This document shows, in pieces, positions 1 through 9,671 of a stretch of DNA of 64,000 nucleotides. The position numbers were made by a program, and so were the translations under genes. The notes under the pieces were generated by a model. That model worked only from the letters and a program-made list of their open reading frames with translations, was not told where the DNA came from and made no database searches. Source of the stretch: Bin87 sp963666865 (GTDB lineage Bacteria; Chloroflexota; Dehalococcoidia; Lucifugimonadales; UBA3495); the NCBI GenBank assembly GCA_963666865.1, contig OY763072.1:3162001-3226000 (forward strand), in the 5' to 3' direction. Each line of letters opens with the position of its first letter. Position 1 is the stretch's first letter.

Positions 1-2
1 GG

Positions 3-1226
3 GGCAAGATGGAAGAGGCGTCGGAAGCCCTGGAATTCGAGCGCGCCGCCGCCCTGCGCGACCAGATGGCGGCCATCCATAAGTTCGAGGAGGAGCGCAC
101 CGTCAAGGTCGACTCCGGCCGCCAGACTGACTTGGATGCCATCGCGGTTTCGGTAGCGGCCAACGAAACGTGGGTTGAGGTGTTTTTCGTCCGGCGTGGC
201 AAGCTCATCGGTCGCGACCACTTCTTCATGGAAGGGCCGCAGGACGACGAGCCGGGGCAGATCATCGCCCAGTTCGTGCAGCAGTTCTACGCCAACGCCC
301 TGGAAGTGCCTCCCCTGGTGCTGGTGCAGCACGACCCGCCGGCGGAGGACATTGATGTCCTGCAACAGTTCCTGCGGAACAAACGCGGCGGCGCGGTACG
401 CATCTACCGGCCCCAGCGTGGCGAGAACCGCAAGCTCATGCAGGTAGTGGCCGACAATGCCGCCGAGGGCCTGGCCCAGCATCGGGTAAAGTGGCTGAAC
501 CGCTCCGACGCCATCCAGGGAGCGCTTGCTGAACTGGAAGAGGACCTGAGCCTGCCGGCCGCGCCGCGACGCATGGAGTGTTATGACATCTCCCACATCC
601 AGGGCAGCAACCTGGTGGGGAGCATGGTGGTCTTTGACGACGGCAAGCCGCGCACCCGCGATTACCGCCGGTTCAAAATCAAGGCGGTGGACGGCGTGGA
701 CGACTATGCCAGCATGAAGGAGATGCTCACCCGCCGGTTCAAGCGGCTCAGCCAGGCCATCACCAACCCCGACCCGGACGGCAAGGTGGACACCTGGGGC
801 GTGATGCCCGACCTGGTGATTATCGACGGCGGCAAGGGGCACCTCTCGGCGGCGCGGGAGGTGATGCTGCACCTGGGCCTAGAGCAGATACCGTTATGCT
901 CCCTGGCCAAGGAAAACGAGGAGATTTTCGTTCCCCACACGCCGGAACCCATCATGCTGCCCCGGGATTCCCAGGCCCTCTACCTGATGCAGCGGATTAG
1001 GGATGAGGCACACCGTTTCGCCATCAGCTTCCACCGCAACCTGCGCTCCAAGAGCAGCCTGAAATCGCCCATAGATATGGTCACGGGCATCGGACCGAAG
1101 CGGAAACGGATGCTGCTGCGCCGGTTCGGTTCGCTCCAGGGCATCAAGGAAGCCAGCGTTGAGGATATTGCCGCCGTGCCCGGCCTGACCCGTTCGCTGG
1201 CGGTGAGATTGAAGCAAACCATTTAG
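3..1226 (+). CDS. uvrC: UvrABC system protein C, 5' truncated by window edge
   Basis: This is the C-terminal two thirds of the excinuclease subunit that makes both incisions around a DNA lesion in nucleotide excision repair. The visible part is about 407 residues against a usual 600, and the reading frame is open to the window edge, so the first ATG at position 9 is not the start. The protein opens inside the UVR motif that binds UvrB (ALEFERAAALRDQM). Counting from the ATG at 9, the RNase H-like endonuclease domain follows, with MECYDISH (Asp193) and DGGKGH (from Asp273). A tandem helix-hairpin-helix DNA-binding domain closes it (GIGPKRKRMLLRRFGS and VPGLTRSLAVRLKQ). The N-terminal GIY-YIG domain lies outside the window. 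Identification is firm. Confidence 0.97.
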   Translation, partial: GKMEEASEALEFERAAALRDQMAAIHKFEEERTVKVDSGRQTDLDAIAVSVAANETWVEVFFVRRGKLIGRDHFFMEGPQDDEPGQIIAQFVQQFYANALEVPPLVLVQHDPPAEDIDVLQQFLRNKRGGAVRIYRPQRGENRKLMQVVADNAAEGLAQHRVKWLNRSDAIQGALAELEEDLSLPAAPRRMECYDISHIQGSNLVGSMVVFDDGKPRTRDYRRFKIKAVDGVDDYASMKEMLTRRFKRLSQAITNPDPDGKVDTWGVMPDLVIIDGGKGHLSAAREVMLHLGLEQIPLCSLAKENEEIFVPHTPEPIMLPRDSQALYLMQRIRDEAHRFAISFHRNLRSKSSLKSPIDMVTGIGPKRKRMLLRRFGSLQGIKEASVEDIAAVPGLTRSLAVRLKQTI

Positions 1227-1266
1227 GCCGACCGGCGCAACGAGTGTCGGTCGCAGGTGAACCGGA

Positions 1267-2442
1267 ATGAATCGCCAGACCGACCCTCAACCCACCGGCG
1301 CGTTGGATTCCGTATCCTCCCCCGGGACGGCGACCCGGGCCGAACTGATCCCGTTTCGTTGGGCGAGCGGGTTCGGCAGGCGTTGGGGCGCGACCAAGTC
1401 GGCGCCGCTGCTGCGCTGCTCCGGCAGATGCTGGCCGCGGATCAGGGCATCCTGCTGGCGCGGGTCTCCTACCCGCCGGACACCGCCGGCGGCATCATGA
1501 CAACAGACTTCCCCCGGGTCAGGCAAAACGTTACGGCCGGCAACGCGTTGGACTCCCTGCGGTTGTTTGGGGAGGACGCCGAGGGCTTCGGGTGGGCGTG
1601 CGTGCTGGATGACGACCGGCGCCTGGTTGGAGCGGTGAGCATAACCCAGCTGGCCCTGGCGAGCCCCGCCAGATCCGTGGCTGATATTACGGAACAACAC
1701 GGACGCCGCCTGGTGCCGATATCGCCGGCAACGGACCAGGAACAGGTTCACCGGATAATGTCCCGCTACTCGTTCAGCATCGTGCCCGTGGTGGACGAGG
1801 CGCAACGAGTAGCGGGCGTCATTCGCGCCGAGGAGCCATGTACGTCGGCGAAGAAGAGGCTGCCGAGGATATGCTGCGTATCGCCTCGGCCCCCGGCGTG
1901 CGGGTGTTCGGCCCCCTGCGCTTGTCGGTGGCGCACCGGCTGCCCTGGCTGGTGGTCAATCTGGGCACCGTCCTGGCGGCGGCGGCAGTGGTGAACCTGT
2001 TCGATCCACCATCGCGGCCATCGCCATGCTGGCGGTGTTCCTGCCCGTGGTGGCCGGCCAGGGAGGAATCGCCGGCACGCAAACGGTTACGCTGGTGGCG
2101 CGGGGCCTGGCGTTGGGCGAGGTGCCGTTCCAGTCCGGTTGGCGTCTGCTGGGACGAAAAATGCTGCTGGGATTGCTGCATGGCCTGGCCTTGGCGGCGG
2201 TGGCCGGCGCGTTGGGCTGGTTGTGGAAGGGCAGCATTGGCCTGGGGACGGCGCTGGCCATCGCGATGGTGGGGAACCTGCTGGTGGCCGCGCTCACCGG
2301 AGCCGGCGTGCCGCTGTTGCTGCGCCGGCTGGGAATTGATCCGGCCGTGTCCTCGGCAGTGTTTGTGACCACCTTTACCGACGTATTCGGCTTCCTGATT
2401 TTCCTCGCGGCCGGAGGGGTGCTGGTGGGTCTGTTGGGATGA
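1267..2442 (+). pseudogene. mgtE: MgtE-like magnesium transporter, frameshifted
   Basis: MgtE proteins are membrane Mg2+ channels with an N domain, paired CBS domains and a five-helix pore. Here the homology is spread over three reading frames. CBS-like sequence (DTAGGIMTTDF, later SIVPVVDEAQRVAGVIRAE) is read in one frame to about 1835. The frame then drops by one base into MYVGEEEAAEDMLRIAS and the first pore helix (PWLVVNLGTVLAAAAVV). It drops again near 2005 into LAVFLPVVAGQGGIAGTQ and the rest of the pore, ending at 2442. Each switch equals loss of one base. The ATG at 1267 has AGGTGA 7 bases upstream and lies in yet another frame, so a third lost base near 1350 is possible. The N domain is also short. 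It is either a decayed gene or several base-call errors. Confidence 0.8.
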
Positions 2443-2541
2443 AGGATTACGGAATCCGCGCGCCGTTTTCTCCTTGCCAGAAAACGCGCCATTCCTTTAC
2501 TATTGCGACAGGGCGCAGACCATAATGTTGGAAGATGCAGG

Positions 2542-3234
2542 ATGAACAAGCTCAGCATCACATTGCCACTGGGCGCCCAGGTTTCCATCGAATCCGATGA
2601 CCGGGAGCTGGTGCGTGAGGTGCTGTATTCCTTCATGCCCCAGTTGATCGGGTCCAACGGCGAGACGCCCACGCCGGCGCCCGCGCTACCCGCCACGTCC
2701 GGGTTGCCGGCCTCTACCAACGGGCACGGCCATGAAAACGGTGTTGCTCACGAGATGCCCGCAGAAACGGCGCCGGAACCCATGGCCGTGGTTCCTCAAG
2801 CCGATACCAGGCCCGCCGTCGTTGTTCAGCAGGTCACCGCCGCCCCACCCGTGCCGGCTCCCCAGTCCGATGCGCGGAACGGCGGATCCAACGGCGTCAA
2901 CCCGGTGGTAAGAACGACGCCGGACCAGCTGGAGTTCATGGCCTTTTGCCAACGGGTCAACCCACTGGGCGATATGCGGAAAGTAGTCGTGGCCGCGGAG
3001 GCAGCGCACCGCTACCTCAACATCGTCAGCGTTGACCCCGACGAGCTTGAGCGCCTGTTCACCTTGATCGGCTGGCCGATACCCCACAGCTTCGTCCAGA
3101 CCCTCCGCAACGCGGCCCGCACCAAGTTCCGGTGGCTGGAGCGCATACCGGGCAAGTCCGGGCACTATAAGGTTACCAACACCGGCCGCAGCATCGTGCT
3201 CGGTGATGGCGAGGCCAGACCCGAACCGGAATAA
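2542..3234 (+). CDS. Hypothetical protein with C-terminal winged-helix-like region
   Basis: This 230-residue protein matches no family I recognise. The N-terminal 35 residues (MNKLSITLPLGAQVSIESDD) resemble a small beta-rich module. Residues about 40-120 are a low-complexity linker rich in Pro, Ala, Thr and Val. The C-terminal 90 residues are compact and charged and end in RWLERIPGKSGHYKVTNTGR, a layout typical of winged-helix DNA-binding domains, although that is inference. The ATG at 2542 is preferred over an upstream in-frame start at 2503 because GAAGATGCAGG precedes it. It stands alone between the mgtE remnant and an aldehyde dehydrogenase. Confidence 0.7.
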   Translation: MNKLSITLPLGAQVSIESDDRELVREVLYSFMPQLIGSNGETPTPAPALPATSGLPASTNGHGHENGVAHEMPAETAPEPMAVVPQADTRPAVVVQQVTAAPPVPAPQSDARNGGSNGVNPVVRTTPDQLEFMAFCQRVNPLGDMRKVVVAAEAAHRYLNIVSVDPDELERLFTLIGWPIPHSFVQTLRNAARTKFRWLERIPGKSGHYKVTNTGRSIVLGDGEARPEPE

Positions 3235-3327
3235 CCTCCCTCCCGGGTGGTATAGTACAATGCCCGTTGTCGCCGCCGGCGAAAGCCCGGCGGTGCTAAT
3301 TTCGGTTCGACGTTGAGGAGTTAAGCC

Positions 3328-4746
3328 ATGCGAATGTACATCTGCGGCGAGTGGGTTGACCGCGATGACAAGATGCCCGTCATCAACCCCTTTGACCAGA
3401 CTGCTTTTGACACCGTGCCGCGCGGCTCGGCAGCCGACGTTGAGGCGGCCATCGCCAGCGCCGTCCGTGGCGCCGCCGTAATGGGCAAGCTGCCGGCCCA
3501 TCGCCGCTACACCATTCTGAAGCGCGCCGCCGACCTGATGGACGAACGGGCCGACGACCTGGCCGAGACCATCACCCGCGAAGAGGGCAAGGTCATCGCC
3601 GAGGGCCGCACTGAAGTGCAGCGGGCCATCCAGACCATCACCCTGTCGGCCGAGGAGGCCAAGCGGCTGCACGGCGAGACGGTCCCGCTGGACGCTGCGC
3701 CCGGCGTGGTGAGCCAGTTCGGGTTCACCGTGCGCGTGCCCGTGGGCGTCGTCGCCGCCATCGCGCCCTTCAACTTCCCCCTCAACCTGGTGTGCCACAA
3801 GGTTGGCCCCGCCCTGGCCGGAGGCAACGCCGTGATCCTCAAGCCGGCTGGCGACACCCCGCTGTCCGCGCTGAAGCTCACCGAGATCCTGCTGGAAGCC
3901 GGTTTGCCGGAAGAAGCGATCCAGACCATCACCGGCTCCGGCGGGGAAATTGGCGACGCCATCACCGGGTCGCCCCACGTCCGCAAGATCACCTTCACCG
4001 GCAGTATGGAAGTGGGCGACCGCATCTGCCGCAACGCCGGCATCAAGAAGGTGACCATGGAGCTGGGTTCCAACAGCCCGCTCATCATCATGTCCGACGC
4101 CGACATCGAGAAGGTGGCCGCCGCCACGGTGTCCAGCAGTTTCTCCAACGCCGGGCAGGTGTGCATCTCCACCCAGCGCGTCTTCGCCGCTCGAACCATC
4201 TACGCCGACCTGCTGGACGCGCTGGTCAAGCCGACCCAGGAGTTCAGCGTGGGCAACCCCTTCGACGAGGATGTGAAGATGGGGCCGATGATCCGCCAGA
4301 CCGACGCCGAGCGCGTCGAGACCTGGATCGCCGAGGCCGTGGGCCAAGGCGCTCGCGTCATCGCCGGCGGCGACCGGCAGGGCACCCTGCACACCGCCAC
4401 CGTGATCGCCGACGCTCGTCCGGAGATGCTGATTTCCCGCGAGGAACTCTTCGGCCCGGCCGTCGCGGTCAGCGCCTTCGACGACATCGACGACGCCATC
4501 GCCAAGGCCAACGACACCCGTTTCGGCCTTTCCGCCGGCATCTTCACGCAGAACGTGGACTGGGCCATGCGGTTCGCGCTGGAGGTCCATTCGGGCAACC
4601 TGCACATCAACTCGTCGCCCCAATGGCGCGCCGACGTGATGCCCTACGGCGGCCTCAAGGACAGCGGCATGGGCAAGGAAGGCCCGGCCTACGCCATCGA
4701 GGAAATGACCGAACTCAAGACGGTGGTGTTCCACATGGGCGGCTGA
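3328..4746 (+). CDS. NAD(P)-dependent aldehyde dehydrogenase
   Basis: This 472-residue soluble enzyme oxidises an aldehyde to a carboxylate with NAD(P). It is full length for the family. The Rossmann-type cofactor segment includes APFNFPLNL and ILKPAGDTPLSA. The general base is Glu245 in MELGSNSPLI and the nucleophile is Cys279 in SNAGQVCISTQRV. The C-terminal oligomerisation segment PYGGLKDSGMGKEGP is intact. Overall it resembles the lactaldehyde / glyceraldehyde-3-phosphate-like branch, but the substrate cannot be read from sequence. GAGGAG precedes the ATG. It appears monocistronic, and dispersed repeats follow its stop. Confidence 0.93.
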   Translation: MRMYICGEWVDRDDKMPVINPFDQTAFDTVPRGSAADVEAAIASAVRGAAVMGKLPAHRRYTILKRAADLMDERADDLAETITREEGKVIAEGRTEVQRAIQTITLSAEEAKRLHGETVPLDAAPGVVSQFGFTVRVPVGVVAAIAPFNFPLNLVCHKVGPALAGGNAVILKPAGDTPLSALKLTEILLEAGLPEEAIQTITGSGGEIGDAITGSPHVRKITFTGSMEVGDRICRNAGIKKVTMELGSNSPLIIMSDADIEKVAAATVSSSFSNAGQVCISTQRVFAARTIYADLLDALVKPTQEFSVGNPFDEDVKMGPMIRQTDAERVETWIAEAVGQGARVIAGGDRQGTLHTATVIADARPEMLISREELFGPAVAVSAFDDIDDAIAKANDTRFGLSAGIFTQNVDWAMRFALEVHSGNLHINSSPQWRADVMPYGGLKDSGMGKEGPAYAIEEMTELKTVVFHMGG

Positions 4747-4760
4747 CCGAATTCCATCCG

Positions 4761-4862
4761 CTCATCCTGAGCTTGTCGAAGGATCGTCATTCCGGCGAAA
4801 GAACAGCCTGCCCCGTGCTTGATACGGGGTCACCCCGTACTCGATACGGGGCCGGAATCCAG
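4761..4862. repeat. Dispersed repeat cluster (CCGGAATGACGG type)
   Basis: The segment holds TCATCCTGAGCTTGTCGAAG, then GTCATTCCGGCGAAAG, two ATACGGGG motifs and CCGGAATCCAG. The ends are complementary, giving a hairpin. Related copies occur at 15387, 24329, 45377, 45451 and 46241, always intergenic or at gene edges. No coding potential is evident. Confidence 0.75.
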
Positions 4863-4867
4863 ACCAC

Positions 4868-4895
4868 GTAGGGGCGAATAATTATTCGCCCCTAC
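4868..4895. repeat. 28-bp perfect palindrome, copy 1
   Basis: The half-site GTAGGGGCGAATAA is followed directly by its reverse complement, giving a perfect 28-bp palindrome. This copy ends 16 bases before the ATG of the restriction-methylase gene, so it would sit in that gene's leader. Other copies lie at 25593, 29530, 36995, 56120 and 58537. Confidence 0.9.
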
Positions 4896-4911
4896 ACATT
4901 GGGGATAGACG

Positions 4912-7900
4912 ATGACCACCGCAAAAGAGCAGGAGGCTTTCGGACTCGTCATCGAACGCTACCGGAGCGGCGCGTCTGAAAATGACATCAGAACCGCCTT
5001 CCAGCGTTTCGTTGAAACGGCCGGCATCGCCGCGCTGGCCGACATGACGACCGAAGTGCCGCCGGGAGTCGGCAACGCCGGCCGGATGGACCTGTACATC
5101 CACAACACCTGCATTGAGTTCAAAAGGGACATCCTGCGGGCCGGCGCAATCGCGTCGGAATACGTTGACCAGCTGGACGTCTACCTCAAGCAATTGGTCC
5201 AAGCCGGCGCCGGCGTGCAGAACGGCGTCCTCACCGACGGCGTGAACTACCTGACCCGCCGGCCGGGCGACGACCGGCTGCCGGCGCAGTACGGCGAATC
5301 GCGCCGCGCCTTTGACCGCCCGGAACAGGCGCACCTGCTCCGGGAGCACCTCCACGGCGTCATCTCCGCTCCGGCCGAAAACGTCAGCCCAACCGCGGAG
5401 AACCTCGAGCGGCGCTTCGGCAGCGACTCCAACGCGTTCCGCGTCAGCAACCTGCTCCTGAAGGATGCCTACGAAGCCCACCGCAACAACCCGACGGTGG
5501 CCGTGAAGCGCCGGCTCTGGCAGGACCTGCTGCAAGTGGCCCTGGGCAAGGACGCCGCTACGGCCGGCGACGAAAGCGACTGGCTGTTCATCCGCCACAC
5601 CTACATCACCAGCCTGATCGCCGTCATCATGCAGCAGCAACTGCTGGGCGACGTGGCCCGCCACGCCGCCGACCGGCCCGACGACCTGCTCAAGGGCCGC
5701 ATCCTGGCCCAGCAGTCCGACCTCCACGGCGTCATCGACGCCGACCTGTTCACCTGGCCCACGGAAGTGGGCGAAAGCGCGTACCTGCGCGAAATCGCCC
5801 GCGTGGTGGAGCAGTTTGACTGGTCGCAGAACGCCACGGAAGTCGCCCCCACCCTCTACCAGAACGTCATCACGCCGGAAGAGCGCAAGCGCCTCGGCGA
5901 GTACTACACGCCCCGCTGGCTGGCCAAGGAAATCACCGCGACCGTGGTTGACGACCCCCTGCAACAGCGGGTACTGGACCCGGCCTGCGGCAGCGGAACC
6001 TTCATCGAAACGGCGGTTGAGCACATCATCAACCACGCCGGCGGCCGGTCAGCGCCCGAGACGCTGCGGAAGTTGCAGGAGAACGTGGTCGGCATCGACA
6101 TTCACCCGGTGGCCGTCCAGCTGGCCAAGGCCACCTGGGTGATGGCCGCCGCCGACACCATCCGCGCCGCCCGCGGCGAGGGCGCCGGCGCGGGCGCCGT
6201 GAGCGCCCCCATCTACCTGGGCGACTCCATGCAGCTGCGCTACGACACCGGCACCCTCGCCGCCAGCCAGTCCATCGAGCTGGAAACCCGTGAAACCCTG
6301 CCGGGCCACGCTGCGCCAATCATCTTCAGCATCCCCAAGGAGCTCGCCCGCCAGCAGGCCGACATCGACCGGCTCATCTCCGAAATGGCAGCGGCCATCG
6401 ACGAAGGGCAGGACGCCCAGCGCGTCGTTGACGGCCACCCCATGAGCGACGAATGCCGCCGGAGCGTCAAGGTCGTGGCCGCCCACATGAAGGCGCTGCA
6501 CGCCGCCGACCGCAACCACGTCTGGGCCTACTACATCCGCAACATGATCCGACCAGCGGTAATCGCCGAGGAGAAGGTGGACCGCATCATCGGCAACCCG
6601 CCCTGGCTCACCTACGGCCAGAGCGCGGACATCATCCGCGAGGAACTGCGCGGCATGAGCGAGTCCCGCTACCAGATCTGGGCCGGCGGCAAGCTCGCGC
6701 CCCACCAGGACATCGCCACCCTGTTCTACACCCGCTGCGCCGAACTCTACGCCAGGCCGCAGGCCGTCATCGGCATGGTGCTGCCCCACAGCGCCCTGCG
6801 CGCCGGCCAGCATTTGAAGTGGCGCAGCGGCAATTACCGGCGCAAGGGTAGATCCGCCGGAGGCGGACCCGGCATCGGCCTGAACCTGCGCGTTCAAGAG
6901 CCGTGGGACCTGGACAACGTAGTGCCCGACTTCTTCCCCATGCCGGCCAGCGTGGTATTCGCCGAGTACGGCGGCATGGGCGAGGGCGCGCCCCTGGCGC
7001 CGGCAACCGTGCAGGTCTGGCGCGGCGACTGGCAGGAAGACTACGCCGGCATCACCAGGGTATCGGAGGCCCTCCACCACGACGACGGCAAATTCAAGTC
7101 CTCCTACGCCGAACTGTCCAGCCAGGGGCCTACGATCTTTGACCGCCGGCTTTTCTTCGTGGATACGCTACCCCATACGGCCGCGATTCCCGCCGCCAAC
7201 ACGACCAACGTCCGAGCGCGTCAAGGCAGTCAGGACAACATTAAATACGACGGCCAATTGCACCGACTGGATGGAGTGATAAATAATGACCACTTGTTTG
7301 ATGTGTACTTGGGCGAGTGCGTCGTGCCTTACGTCGCGCTGGCCCCGTTGCAAGCCGTCCTGCCCATACATCGCCCTACGATGACTATTCCTCTGCTTCC
7401 CGACAACGGTGGACTTGACGTAGAGCGGCTGCATCCCACAATGCAACGTCGCTGGAACAACGCCGCTACCATGTTCCGGGAGGCGCATCGAGGACGCGCC
7501 ATTACCGAACTGTTCGACAACCTGAACCACCTCAACAAACTCACCAGCCAGCTCGAATATCTGCAAGGCGCAATCACCGGCGACGGAACCGTCAGGGTGG
7601 CATATACGCAATCAGGTGAGCCGACTGCGGCTGTCATCAGAGATAGCAACGCCATTCTTGACCGAAAACTGTACCAGACAATATGCCAATCAGAGAGTGA
7701 AGCCTACTACTTACTTGCCATCATCAACAGCAACGAGTTGGCAGCGTGGGCCAGACCATTCTGCACCACCAATTGGGCCAAGAAAATCCGAGACTTTGAA
7801 AAGCACGGTTGGAAGTTGCCCATCCCGCGCTACGACGCCACCGACCCGCTCCACGTCAACCTGAGCGAGTTGGGAGCGTTGGCGGAGTCGGAGTGCGCCG

Positions 7901-8091
7901 CGCTGATCGAGAGCAGCGACATATTGCACCGCCCGGCCGGCGACGCGCAATCGCGGGCGGCGCGGCGGTTGTTGCGCCACGGGTGGCAGCCGGAGAGCGA
8001 GACGGCGCGGGCCATCGAAACCGCCGTATCCCAACTGCTCAGCGACCCCGCGCAAGCGGCGTTGGCGGCGCGGCAGATGTGGGCGGGTTAG
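4912..8091 (+). CDS. Type IIG-like restriction endonuclease / N6-adenine DNA methyltransferase
   Basis: This 1059-residue single chain appears to join a nuclease and an adenine methyltransferase, as in type IIG/IIL restriction-modification enzymes. The N terminus carries a PD-(D/E)XK pattern (Asp60 in GRMDLYI, then Glu69 and Lys71 in IEFK). The methyltransferase core has motif I DPACGSGTF from Asp356 and motif IV NPPW at 562-565. The C-terminal third should hold target recognition and ends in helical segments. No separate specificity or nuclease subunit follows, supporting a stand-alone enzyme. Residues around 645-655 (RRKGRSAGGGPG) are encoded by a short hairpin (TCCGCC-GGA-GGCGGA) that looks like an in-frame repeat insertion. 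The recognition site is unknown. Confidence 0.85.
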   Translation: MTTAKEQEAFGLVIERYRSGASENDIRTAFQRFVETAGIAALADMTTEVPPGVGNAGRMDLYIHNTCIEFKRDILRAGAIASEYVDQLDVYLKQLVQAGAGVQNGVLTDGVNYLTRRPGDDRLPAQYGESRRAFDRPEQAHLLREHLHGVISAPAENVSPTAENLERRFGSDSNAFRVSNLLLKDAYEAHRNNPTVAVKRRLWQDLLQVALGKDAATAGDESDWLFIRHTYITSLIAVIMQQQLLGDVARHAADRPDDLLKGRILAQQSDLHGVIDADLFTWPTEVGESAYLREIARVVEQFDWSQNATEVAPTLYQNVITPEERKRLGEYYTPRWLAKEITATVVDDPLQQRVLDPACGSGTFIETAVEHIINHAGGRSAPETLRKLQENVVGIDIHPVAVQLAKATWVMAAADTIRAARGEGAGAGAVSAPIYLGDSMQLRYDTGTLAASQSIELETRETLPGHAAPIIFSIPKELARQQADIDRLISEMAAAIDEGQDAQRVVDGHPMSDECRRSVKVVAAHMKALHAADRNHVWAYYIRNMIRPAVIAEEKVDRIIGNPPWLTYGQSADIIREELRGMSESRYQIWAGGKLAPHQDIATLFYTRCAELYARPQAVIGMVLPHSALRAGQHLKWRSGNYRRKGRSAGGGPGIGLNLRVQEPWDLDNVVPDFFPMPASVVFAEYGGMGEGAPLAPATVQVWRGDWQEDYAGITRVSEALHHDDGKFKSSYAELSSQGPTIFDRRLFFVDTLPHTAAIPAANTTNVRARQGSQDNIKYDGQLHRLDGVINNDHLFDVYLGECVVPYVALAPLQAVLPIHRPTMTIPLLPDNGGLDVERLHPTMQRRWNNAATMFREAHRGRAITELFDNLNHLNKLTSQLEYLQGAITGDGTVRVAYTQSGEPTAAVIRDSNAILDRKLYQTICQSESEAYYLLAIINSNELAAWARPFCTTNWAKKIRDFEKHGWKLPIPRYDATDPLHVNLSELGALAESECAALIESSDILHRPAGDAQSRAARRLLRHGWQPESETARAIETAVSQLLSDPAQAALAARQMWAG

Positions 8092-8102
8092 CGGTTTTCC
8101 GG

Positions 8103-8157
8103 GTGATTGTCAGAATCAGGATTTGCGGGATTATTGGATTTTGGGGATTTTGTGATT
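8103..8157. repeat. AGGATTT-rich dispersed repeat, copy 1
   Basis: The copy begins GATTGTCAGAATCAGGATTT and continues with short iterations of GGATT. It fills the gap between the convergent restriction-methylase and AlbA_2 genes. Related copies are at 9672, 9795, 10681 and 12128. Confidence 0.65.
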
Positions 8158-8209
8158 AGGCACTAACCACATAATCCTGCCGACCTCGGACCTCCGCAAA
8201 ATTCCTGTA

Positions 8210-9577
8210 CTACAGCAGTCGCCTGCGATGGCGTTCGGCTTCTTGGTTACTGGCATTGACAGTTTGAATAGCACTTCTAGCAATTACGTCGCCGGGAATG
8301 CCAAAGGCTTGCATCACTGCCAGCCAAATTCCAATAACACCGTCGTCGGGTACGCGTTCATTTTCTCCGGGAACTGGGCTTACCTCGGGTGCGGCTATGA
8401 ACCCTTCAGGCCAATTACCTAGCGGTGCGGATAGTTCCGTTTCTTGAACGACTGGAATACCGAATCTTTTAATATGAGATATGTATTCTGACGTATCTAT
8501 AAATGGGATTACTCTCCATGAATTCTCTACTCTTGCCTTGATGTAGAACGGCCCCATGACGCCAGCGTGGGCTGCTAGCGAACGGTGTCGCTTTACGACG
8601 GCTGAGAGTACCATCAGTAATATGTTCAAATTTATTACCCTGGCAGGCTCCAAACTATTTCGGGCGATTAGCGAAGCAAAATCCGCTCCATGTTCGTAGC
8701 CGAGATGCCCTGCGACAACGTAGAACTGGTCTGCTTGTCCAGTAAGAGATTCATTCGTCATAGTCGGGAGTGGTACGGTTATAAAAGAATTACATTTTCT
8801 CGAAAACTCCCACGTGAATATTCGATTGTATTGATCATTGCCACGTGCTTGCCTCGCAACGAAACCTTCCTGTGAAGTGTAGATATTATCAAATGGGAAA
8901 TGAGAGGCACTCATTGTGGTACTAAAATCATCTAAACGACCTGCATACCAATGCCCCAAAACCTGGAAAGGGTCAGAACAAATAACCAAGTGGAGGAAAG
9001 TTGTATCTTCTTCGCCTTGTGAAGTGGTTGGAGTACGGTCAACTAACTCTTCTAGCAGTGACATTTTATCTTCTGCTTTACGGTGTAGCAGGTCTAGCGT
9101 TGCCCGGTCGTTTGCAGGAACGGGCGATGAGGAGTCGCCTGTTCGAACATACACTCGTCCATCATGGTGGACATAGGGCGTCGCTGCGCCTTCCGGTATC
9201 CGAACGGTGACGATTGATCGTCCAGAGGGCAAGCCTATGTCGTTCAAGGGCCCTTTTAGGATGTGGTGGAAGAATGGCACGGATGGAGTCAGCAAGTCTT
9301 TTGCCGCATCCCTCAGCTGCTGCACAGTTGTAGTGACCTCAGCATCTGGAATCCCGGAGAAACTATCAGCTGTGTTGTCCTCCGGGTTTTCCTGTACCCC
9401 GAGCAATAGCCACCCGCCATGCCTGTTAGCAAAGGACGAGAGGCTCTTCGCCAGGTCGCGCGGCCTGGGCACTTGGGACTTGTACTCAACGTACCAGCCT
9501 TCAGAGACTTCCCGCAAGCCAGCCAGATGAGACTCATCGATCTCGTGCAAATCCACGTCAAAGGGCGTGTAGCGCAT
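8210..9577 (-). CDS. AlbA_2 (Schlafen-like) domain protein
   Basis: This protein of about 455 residues has an N-terminal AlbA_2/divergent Schlafen-like domain. The match is seen in EGWYVEYKSQVPRPRDLAKS followed by SSFANRHGGWLLLGVQE and then YVHHDGRVYVRTGDSSSPV. Such domains bind nucleic acid and recur in regulators and anti-phage proteins. The remaining 270 residues are unassigned. The ATG at 9577 is chosen over one 57 bases upstream because GAGG stands 5-6 bases before it. The gene is visibly more AT-rich than its neighbours and sits convergent to the restriction-methylase, suggesting horizontal acquisition and a possible defence role. Confidence 0.75.
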   Translation of the reverse strand: MRYTPFDVDLHEIDESHLAGLREVSEGWYVEYKSQVPRPRDLAKSLSSFANRHGGWLLLGVQENPEDNTADSFSGIPDAEVTTTVQQLRDAAKDLLTPSVPFFHHILKGPLNDIGLPSGRSIVTVRIPEGAATPYVHHDGRVYVRTGDSSSPVPANDRATLDLLHRKAEDKMSLLEELVDRTPTTSQGEEDTTFLHLVICSDPFQVLGHWYAGRLDDFSTTMSASHFPFDNIYTSQEGFVARQARGNDQYNRIFTWEFSRKCNSFITVPLPTMTNESLTGQADQFYVVAGHLGYEHGADFASLIARNSLEPARVINLNILLMVLSAVVKRHRSLAAHAGVMGPFYIKARVENSWRVIPFIDTSEYISHIKRFGIPVVQETELSAPLGNWPEGFIAAPEVSPVPGENERVPDDGVIGIWLAVMQAFGIPGDVIARSAIQTVNASNQEAERHRRRLL

Positions 9578-9671
9578 TGGAAACCTCGCACGACGACTTG
9601 GTAAGTCTAACCGTCGTATAATTCGATATAACATCTAGTCATTCACGCCGTCAATCGAACTCGGCTAACCT

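Noticed and set aside
3241..3270. Promoter before the aldehyde dehydrogenase (TATAGT or TACAAT)
   Set aside because: No acceptable -35 box at 16-18 bases upstream of either hexamer.
2686..4734. 682-codon open frame antisense to the aldehyde dehydrogenase
   Set aside because: It mirrors a well-conserved gene in high-GC DNA, its translation is low-complexity (Gly, Val, His, Asp) and matches no family.
4882..6036. 384-codon minus-strand frame over the restriction-methylase start
   Set aside because: It is the reverse-strand shadow of a coding sequence with clear catalytic motifs, and has no ribosome site.
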